Positions 58,368 to 64,000 of a stretch of 64,000 bases of DNA are shown piece after piece. This stretch comes from Variovorax beijingensis. GTDB lineage: Bacteria > Pseudomonadota > Gammaproteobacteria > Burkholderiales > Burkholderiaceae_C. Where the stretch lies: assembly GCF_007828835.1 (NCBI RefSeq), contig NZ_VIVL01000001.1, forward strand, positions 744,001 to 808,000. Direction: 5' to 3'. Below the pieces are notes generated by a model. It did not search any database and was not told the origin of the DNA. It saw nothing but the letters and a program-made list of their open reading frames with translations. Both the position numbers and the translations under genes were made by a program. How positions within the stretch are numbered: position 1 is the first letter of the stretch; each line of letters opens with the position of its first letter.

Positions 58368-61349
58368 ATGCACCTGCCCATCCCTTACCGCCCTGAAGCC
58401 GATGTCGTCTCGCACCGGCTCGCCTCGCTCGAAGGCGCGCTCGACTGGAGCGCCGCAGCCGCCGCCGCCACGCCCTGGGTGGAGGCGGTGCGCCGCCATC
58501 CGCCGCCGTTCTGGGCCATGGAAAGCCTGCTGCGCGAGTACCCGATCTCCAGCGCCGAGGGCCTTGCGCTGATGCGCCTGGCCGAGGCGCTGCTGCGCGT
58601 GCCCGACGCCGCCACGGCCATCGCGCTCACGGCCGACCAGCTGGGCCGGGCCGATTTCGAGGGCACGGCCGATTCCACGCTGTCGCGGCTGTCGTCCGCC
58701 GCGATCGCGATGTCGAAGAAATTCCTGCCCGAAGGCGACCACCCGCCCGGCCTCATGGCCAAGCTCGGCGCGCGCACGGTGGTGGCCGCCACGCTGCGCG
58801 CGGTGCAATTGCTGGGGCGCCAGTTCGTGCTGGGCCAGACCATCGCCGAAGCCATGGACGAGGCCCGCTCGGCGCACCGCCGGCAGGGCGCGCTACGCTT
58901 CAGCTACGACATGCTCGGCGAGGGCGCGCGCACCGACGCCGATGCGCTGCGCTACCTCGACAGCTACACGCAGGCCATCGGCGCCATTGCGGCCGGTGCC
59001 GATGCGGCGCGCGGGCCCGAGCACAACGACGGCATCTCCATCAAGCTCAGCGCGCTGCATCCGCGCTATGAAGACGCACAGCGCGAGCGCGTGCTGCGCG
59101 AACTGGTGCCGCGCGTGTGGCGGCTGTGCGAGCTCGCAGCCGATGCCAATCTCAACCTCACCATCGATGCGGAAGAGGTCGACCGGCTCGAGCTTTCGCT
59201 CGATGTGTTCGAGGCGCTGGCCGCGCGCGTGGCCGCCGAGCGGCCGCAATGGCGCGGCTTCGGCCTGGCGCTGCAGGCCTACCAGACGCGCGCGCTGGAA
59301 CTCATCGCGCACGTTACGGCGGTGGCGCGCCGGCACAAGCTGCGGCTGATGTGCCGGCTCGTGAAGGGCGCCTACTGGGACGCCGAGATCAAGCGCGCCC
59401 AGGAGCTCGGCCTGCCGCACTACCCGGTCTTCACGCACAAGCACCACAGCGACGTCAGCTACCTGGCCTGCGCGCGTGCGCTGCTGTCGGCACCCGATGC
59501 GGTCTATCCGCAGTTCGCCACCCACAACGCGGGCACCATCGCGGCCATCCTGCAGATGGCCGAGGCCGCCCAGGCGCCTTTCGAGCTGCAGCGCCTGCAT
59601 GGCATGGGCGAGGGCGTCTACCGCGAGGTGATGAAGAGCACCACAGCGCCGGTACGCGTATATGCGCCGGTGGGCCAGCACAAGGACCTGCTCGCCTACC
59701 TCGTGCGGCGCCTGCTGGAAAACGGCGCCAATTCGTCCTTCGTGAACCAGCTTGGCGACGAGCAGGTGAACATCGGCGAACTGCTGATGTCGCCGCTCTG
59801 GCTGGAGCCATCGAACCCCGCCTTGCCGCTGCCGCCGGCGCTCTACGGTCCGGCGCCGGCACGGCGCAACAGCGAAGGCGTGGACCTTGCCGTCGAGCCG
59901 ATGCGCGCGCCGCTGCTGGCGGCGCTGGAGACCACCGCGGTGCCTGCTGTCGAACTGTTCGATGTTGCGAGCGCGCCCAAGGCCGTTGCCGCCAGCGCCG
60001 CCGCTTTCCGCAGCTGGCGCAAGACGCCGGTCGAGACGCGCGCCGCCATGCTGCGCCAGGCCGCCGACGCGCTGCAGCGCGAGCTGCCGCGCTTCTGCGC
60101 GCTGCTGGTCAAGGAAGCCTTCAAGACCTGGGGCGACGCGGTGGCCGAAGTGCGCGAAGCCGTCGACTTCCTGCGCTACTACGCCGACGAGGCCGAACGC
60201 ATCATGCAGCCGGTGGCGCTGCCCGGCCCCACGGGCGAGAGCAACGAACTGCGGCTCACGGCGCGCGGCCCCTGGGTGTGCATCAGCCCGTGGAATTTTC
60301 CGCTCGCGATCTTCGCGGGGCAGGTGGCGGCCGCGCTTGCCACCGGCAACACGGTGCTGGCCAAGCCGGCCGAGCAGACGCCGGCCGTCGCGCTCGAAGC
60401 CGTGAAGCTGCTGCACGCAGCCGGCGTGCCGGCCGATGCGCTGCAGCTGCTGCACGGCCCCGGCGAAACGGTGGGCGCCGCGCTGGTGGCGGCGCCGGGC
60501 GTGGCGGGCGTGGTGTTCACTGGCTCGACCCAGGTGGCGCGCATCATCCACCGCGCGCTCGCGGCCAAGGAGGGCCCGATCGTGCCGCTGATCGCAGAGA
60601 CCGGCGGCATCAACGCGATGCTGGTCGATTCGAGCGCGCTGCCCGAGCAGGTGGTCGACGCCGTGGTGCAGAGCGCGTTCCGTTCGGCCGGCCAGCGCTG
60701 CTCGGCGCTGCGCCTCCTGGTGCTGCACGAGGGCATCGCCGACGCGGTGATCGAGATGATCCGCGGCGCGGCCGCGGAGCTGGCCGCCGGCGACCCGGCG
60801 CTGCTTTCGACCGACGTGGGGCCGGTGATCGACGGCGAGGCGGCCGACAACATCCGGCGCCATCTGAAGCGCCTGGATTCGGAAGCGAAGCGCCTGCTCG
60901 CGCCGGCTTCTTCTTCTTCTTCTTCAGCCGAAGGCAACATGATCGCGCCGCAGGCCTACGAGGTGCCCTCCATCGACAGCGTGACCAGCGAGATCTTCGG
61001 GCCGGTGCTGCAGATCGCGCGCTGGGGCACGGGCGAGCTGAGCGATCCCGCCGAGGTGATCGATCGCATCAACGCGCTCGGCTACGGCCTCACGCTCGGC
61101 ATCCAGACGCGCATCGACTCTCGCGCGCAGGCGCTCGCGGCGCGTGCGCACGTGGGCAACATCTACGTGAACCGCAACATCATCGGCGCGGTGGTCGGCG
61201 TGCAGCCCTTCGGCGGCGAGGGTCTGAGCGGCACCGGGCCCAAGGCCGGCGGGCCGCACTACCTGTACCGCTTCTGTGCCGAGCAGACGGTCACGGTCAA
61301 TACCACGGCGGCCGGCGGCAACGCGGCGCTGCTGAGCGCGGTGGCCTGA
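58368..61349 (+). CDS. putA: PutA, bifunctional proline dehydrogenase / L-glutamate-gamma-semialdehyde dehydrogenase
   Basis: A 993-residue enzyme converting proline to glutamate in two channelled steps with FAD and NAD+. The proline-dehydrogenase barrel (about 130-470) shows GISIKLSALHPRYE, LRLMCRLVKGAYWDAEIKRA and the flavin-site RLLENGANSSFVNQL. The aldehyde-dehydrogenase half (about 550-980) has WVCISPWNFPLAIF, Glu in IAETGGINAML and Cys778 in SAGQRCSALR. It lacks the N-terminal ribbon-helix-helix repressor domain, so it is the short, non-DNA-binding type A. An in-frame TCT repeat encodes six serines near residue 848. AAGGAA precedes the ATG. Confidence 0.96.
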   Translation: MHLPIPYRPEADVVSHRLASLEGALDWSAAAAAATPWVEAVRRHPPPFWAMESLLREYPISSAEGLALMRLAEALLRVPDAATAIALTADQLGRADFEGTADSTLSRLSSAAIAMSKKFLPEGDHPPGLMAKLGARTVVAATLRAVQLLGRQFVLGQTIAEAMDEARSAHRRQGALRFSYDMLGEGARTDADALRYLDSYTQAIGAIAAGADAARGPEHNDGISIKLSALHPRYEDAQRERVLRELVPRVWRLCELAADANLNLTIDAEEVDRLELSLDVFEALAARVAAERPQWRGFGLALQAYQTRALELIAHVTAVARRHKLRLMCRLVKGAYWDAEIKRAQELGLPHYPVFTHKHHSDVSYLACARALLSAPDAVYPQFATHNAGTIAAILQMAEAAQAPFELQRLHGMGEGVYREVMKSTTAPVRVYAPVGQHKDLLAYLVRRLLENGANSSFVNQLGDEQVNIGELLMSPLWLEPSNPALPLPPALYGPAPARRNSEGVDLAVEPMRAPLLAALETTAVPAVELFDVASAPKAVAASAAAFRSWRKTPVETRAAMLRQAADALQRELPRFCALLVKEAFKTWGDAVAEVREAVDFLRYYADEAERIMQPVALPGPTGESNELRLTARGPWVCISPWNFPLAIFAGQVAAALATGNTVLAKPAEQTPAVALEAVKLLHAAGVPADALQLLHGPGETVGAALVAAPGVAGVVFTGSTQVARIIHRALAAKEGPIVPLIAETGGINAMLVDSSALPEQVVDAVVQSAFRSAGQRCSALRLLVLHEGIADAVIEMIRGAAAELAAGDPALLSTDVGPVIDGEAADNIRRHLKRLDSEAKRLLAPASSSSSSAEGNMIAPQAYEVPSIDSVTSEIFGPVLQIARWGTGELSDPAEVIDRINALGYGLTLGIQTRIDSRAQALAARAHVGNIYVNRNIIGAVVGVQPFGGEGLSGTGPKAGGPHYLYRFCAEQTVTVNTTAAGGNAALLSAVA
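60908..60925 (+). repeat. Trinucleotide microsatellite (TTC)6 inside putA
   Basis: Six TTC units lie in frame as serine codons between the catalytic Cys and the C-terminal ALDH segment. Slippage would change the protein by whole serines without a frameshift. The surrounding codons do not favour TCT, which makes the run stand out. Confidence 0.9.
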
Positions 61350-61364
61350 GGCCGCCGTTCGTCC

Positions 61365-61826
61365 TCAGCGCAGGGGATTGCCGTCTTCTTCGGCGCGTGC
61401 GGACGATGACCGGCTGTTGAACTGGTCGATCAGCGCGCCGTAGGCCGGGCTGGTGCGCAGCCGCGCATATTCGGCGGCGGCCTGCCGGTAGGCGGGGCTC
61501 GACGGATCGGCGCCCGCTTCGCCGTACTGCCGCGCGGCCAGGCCGGAGCGGATCCAGAGCTGCGTGTCCGCGGCCACGGCCGCGCGGCTGTTTGCCGACA
61601 CGCGCGGCTCGGGCTGCGGCGAGCCTTCGGCATAGCCTTGCGCGGGCGCGCCCGCGAGCCACTGCCGGGCGTCGGCCGAGACGGCGGCGCGCGTGGTGGA
61701 CGAGCTGAACGGCACGGGCCGCGGATCGCCCTCCGCATAGTTGCCGGCCAGGCTCGGCGCGGAGGCCAGGCCCAGCAGCGACGAGACGGCGGCGGCGGCC
61801 AGGAGGCGGGTGCAGGAGCGGGTCAT
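61365..61826 (-). CDS. Small exported protein with two internal repeats (DUF4148-like)
   Basis: A 153-residue protein with a Sec signal peptide (LLAAAAVSSLLGLASAPSLAG). Two imperfect repeats follow: YAEGDPRPVPFSSSTTRAAV and YAEGSPQPEPRVSANSRAAV, each ending in a W-containing helix (ARQWLAG, TQLWIRSG). Burkholderiales encode many such periplasmic DUF4148-type proteins of unknown role. It stands alone, convergent with putA and divergent from gdhA. The ATG at 61826 is chosen because it begins the signal peptide. Confidence 0.8.
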   Translation of the reverse strand: MTRSCTRLLAAAAVSSLLGLASAPSLAGNYAEGDPRPVPFSSSTTRAAVSADARQWLAGAPAQGYAEGSPQPEPRVSANSRAAVAADTQLWIRSGLAARQYGEAGADPSSPAYRQAAAEYARLRTSPAYGALIDQFNSRSSSARAEEDGNPLR

Positions 61827-62028
61827 GGAATGGGTCCTTTCGATCGGTGGTTGGTGGCCCCCCACTCTAGAAACCGCAGTTCGAGTGCCGATGACCCGGC
61901 GATGACCGTTTTGTCATGTTCGGCCAAACCTCTCTTGCATAACCGTCATCGCGGCGCGCATAAGACATGGCGCGGCGGGCGCGAGAGGTCTATCGTTGCG
62001 GCCATCCATTCCAACCAAGGGATCTCCC

Positions 62029-63300
62029 ATGAGTGAAAAGCTCTCCTTCGTCAATCCGACCGCCAACAGCCCCTGGGGCACCTACCTCTCGCAGGTCGAC
62101 CGCGTGGTGCCGTACCTCGGCCCGCTGGCCCGCTGGGTCGAGACGCTCAAGCGCCCCAAGCGCGCGCTGATCGTGGACGTGCCGATCGAAATGGACGACG
62201 GCACCATCGCCCACTTCGAGGGCTACCGCGTGCAGCACAACATGAGCCGCGGCCCGGGCAAGGGCGGCGTGCGCTTCCACCCCGACGTCACGCTCGAAGA
62301 AGTGATGGCGCTGTCGGCCTGGATGACCATCAAGACGGCCGCCGTCAACCTGCCGTACGGCGGCGCCAAGGGCGGCATCCGCGTCGATCCGAAGAAGCTC
62401 TCGCTGCAGGAGCTCGAGAAGGTCACGCGCCGCTACACCAGCGAGATCGGCATCATCATCGGCCCGCACACCGACATTCCCGCGCCCGACGTCAACACCA
62501 ACGCGCAGATCATGGCGTGGATGATGGACACCTACTCGATGAACGTCGGCGGCACCGCCACCGGCGTGGTCACGGGCAAGCCGCTGCACCTGGGCGGCTC
62601 GCTGGGCCGCGTCAAGGCCACCGGCCGCGGCGTGTTCGTCACCGGCCGCGAAGCGGCGCGCCGCCTCGGCATGGACCTGCGCGGCGCGCGCATCGCGGTG
62701 CAGGGCTTCGGCAACGTGGGCTCGGTCGCGGCCGAGCTCTTTGCCGAAGCGGGCGCCAGGATCGTCGCGGTGCAGGACCACACCGGCACCATCGTCAACA
62801 CCAACGGCCTCGACCTCGCGACGCTGATTCCGGTGGCCAACAAGGAAGGCGTCGTCGCCTTCAAGGGCGGCGAGGTGGTGCCCAACGAAGCCTTCTGGGA
62901 GGTGGCCTGCGACATCCTGATTCCCGCCGCGCTCGAAGGCCAGATCACCGCCGAGCGCGCGCAGAAGACCAGTGCCAAGCTGGTGCTCGAAGGCGCCAAC
63001 GGCCCCACGGTGCCCACGGCCGACGACATCCTGGCCGAGCGCGGCGTGCTGGTGGTGCCCGACGTGATCTGCAACGCCGGCGGCGTGACGGTCTCGTACT
63101 TCGAATGGGTGCAGGACTTCTCGTCCTTCTTCTGGGACGAGGACGAAATCAACGTGCGCCTCGACCGCATCATGATGAAGGCGCTCAACCAGATCTGGGA
63201 CACGGCCGACAGGCACAAGATCACGCTGCGCACCGCGACGTATGCGGTGGCCTGCGAGCGCATCCTGATGGCCCGCCAGGAACGCGGTTTGTATCCCTGA
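62029..63300 (+). CDS. gdhA: Glu/Leu/Phe/Val dehydrogenase family, glutamate dehydrogenase
   Basis: A 423-residue oxidative deaminase that interconverts glutamate and 2-oxoglutarate, probably with NAD+. The N-terminal domain has [20 protein letters not shown], the catalytic Lys in [13 protein letters not shown] and Asp in [15 protein letters not shown]. The Rossmann motif is [17 protein letters not shown]. The C-terminal block is [27 protein letters not shown] precedes the ATG. Its nearness to putA is functional, since PutA makes glutamate, but they are not in one operon. Confidence 0.95.
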   Translation: MSEKLSFVNPTANSPWGTYLSQVDRVVPYLGPLARWVETLKRPKRALIVDVPIEMDDGTIAHFEGYRVQHNMSRGPGKGGVRFHPDVTLEEVMALSAWMTIKTAAVNLPYGGAKGGIRVDPKKLSLQELEKVTRRYTSEIGIIIGPHTDIPAPDVNTNAQIMAWMMDTYSMNVGGTATGVVTGKPLHLGGSLGRVKATGRGVFVTGREAARRLGMDLRGARIAVQGFGNVGSVAAELFAEAGARIVAVQDHTGTIVNTNGLDLATLIPVANKEGVVAFKGGEVVPNEAFWEVACDILIPAALEGQITAERAQKTSAKLVLEGANGPTVPTADDILAERGVLVVPDVICNAGGVTVSYFEWVQDFSSFFWDEDEINVRLDRIMMKALNQIWDTADRHKITLRTATYAVACERILMARQERGLYP

Positions 63301-63400
63301 CCCTCCCCCGAAGCGGCTCACTTCGTGTAGCCGCCTTCCCCTCAAGGGGGCAACACCTGCGGTCCGGCAAAGCCGGTTCCGCGGTGTTCCTGGAACGGGC
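63301..63400. repeat. Intergenic hairpin-rich repeat, likely also the gdhA terminator
   Basis: Three stems follow the gdhA stop: GCGGCT/AGCCGC (63313-63334), CCCCT/AGGGG (about 63338-63350) and a long nested hairpin at 63354-63386 with arms ending CACC...GGTG around CCGGC-AAA-GCCGG. This block resembles a repeat commonly seen between genes in Comamonadaceae. No coding potential is evident. Confidence 0.6.
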
Positions 63401-63419
63401 CTTTGATACCCTTGGCGGC

Positions 63420-64000
63420 ATGACAGCTGCTCTTTCGCCAAGTGACCTTCCTGCTCTTCCCGCCGACGCCCTTGCCCGCCTGCAGGCGCTGATGGCCGAC
63501 GGGCGGCGCAAGCTGCTGGGGCTGGTCGGTGCGCCCGGCGCGGGCAAGTCCACGCTCGCGCTGGCGCTGCTGCGGGCCGTGGGTGCCGGGCGCGCGCAGG
63601 TCGTGCCGATGGACGGCTTCCACCTGGCCAACGTCGAGCTGCAACGGCTCGGACGCGCGGGCCGCAAGGGCGCCCCGGACACCTTCGACAGCGCCGGCTA
63701 TGTGGCGCTGCTGCGGCGGCTGCGCACGCAGGGGCCGGACGACCCGATCGTCTATGCGCCCGAATTCCGCCGCGAGATCGAGGAGCCCATCGCCGGCGCG
63801 ATCGCGGTGCTGCCGCAGACCCAATTGGTCATCACCGAAGGCAACTACCTGCTGCACGACGCCGGCCCGTGGGCCGGCGCGGCGGCCATTCTCGACGAGG
63901 CCTGGTACGTCGACATCGACGACGCCGTGCGCGAAGAGCGCCTGCTGAAGCGCCACCAGCAATTCGGCCGCAGCGCCGAGGCCGCGCGCGACTGGGTGGA
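63420..64000 (+). CDS. P-loop nucleoside/sugar kinase-family protein (partial, 3' end outside window)
   Basis: The first 193 residues are visible. Walker A is LGLVGAPGAGKSTLALALL, followed by VVPMDGFHLANVELQRLGRAGRKGAP in its first part, with the Asp-Gly-Phe-His acceptor block. Then come YAPEFRREIEEP and LVITEGNYLLHD. This matches the PanK/uridine-kinase-like group (FrcK/YggC type) that phosphorylates sugars or nucleosides; the substrate is unknown. The start at 63420 follows the repeat element without a clear ribosome-binding site. Confidence 0.85.
   Translation, partial: MTAALSPSDLPALPADALARLQALMADGRRKLLGLVGAPGAGKSTLALALLRAVGAGRAQVVPMDGFHLANVELQRLGRAGRKGAPDTFDSAGYVALLRRLRTQGPDDPIVYAPEFRREIEEPIAGAIAVLPQTQLVITEGNYLLHDAGPWAGAAAILDEAWYVDIDDAVREERLLKRHQQFGRSAEAARDWV

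Overview
The window looks like chromosome from a high-GC betaproteobacterium of the Burkholderiales, most likely Comamonadaceae close to Variovorax. This rests on overall protein character, four Bug-family periplasmic receptors, a divergent TetR/RND efflux locus, the yraN-diaA-dolP order and Comamonadaceae-like intergenic repeats. It is inference; no database was searched.

Layout. 1-3595 (minus) is the pyrimidine-ring opening operon rutABCDE, with rutE cut by the window edge and a near-perfect RutR operator at 3699-3715. 3814-5883 (plus) holds a SnoaL-like protein, a YheT-type hydrolase and an unknown conserved protein. 5952-6560 is a membrane-anchored cytochrome c. 6677-12564 (minus) is a tripartite RND efflux operon, with a divergent TetR/AcrR regulator at 12744 and an AcrR-like operator between them. 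13459-13533 is a tRNA-Arg(CCG) followed by a terminator. After it, 13645-14640 is a gene-poor scar containing a broken HerA-type ATPase.

14641-25371 holds two converging catabolic clusters. Cluster A (plus) has a divergent GntR regulator, a DUF1932-type dehydrogenase, an RraA/HMG-aldolase-like protein, two Bug receptors and a LigI-like lactonase. Cluster B (minus) has a ketopantoate-reductase-like protein, a VOC protein, a MaoC hydratase, a CaiB/BaiF CoA-transferase and divergent AroE and AroQ paralogues, with a divergent LysR regulator. 25390-38558 (minus) is a two-partner secretion locus, tpsB then a 2932-residue FHA-like tpsA, followed in the same direction by a NarL-type response regulator and a 7TMR-DISM histidine kinase.

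38773-50068 carries small transport/catabolic modules: RpiR regulator with M20 peptidase and Bug receptor; NMT1/THI5-like binding protein with an isopenicillin-N-synthase-like oxygenase; LysR regulator; azoreductase; glutathione transferase; and a citrate-synthase-like protein with CoA ligase, Bug receptor and divergent IclR regulator. 51024-64000 is more core-like: rsmI, yraN-diaA-dolP, a 3-hydroxyisobutyrate-dehydrogenase-like gene, pilT-pilU, yggS, an Lrp regulator divergent from putA, a small repeat-containing exported protein, gdhA and a truncated P-loop kinase.

The best candidates for something undescribed are cluster B (with cluster A) and the TpsBA locus with its own two-component system. 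The HerA relic beside the tRNA probably marks a lost genomic island. No CRISPR array, rRNA, complete IS element or intact prophage was seen.
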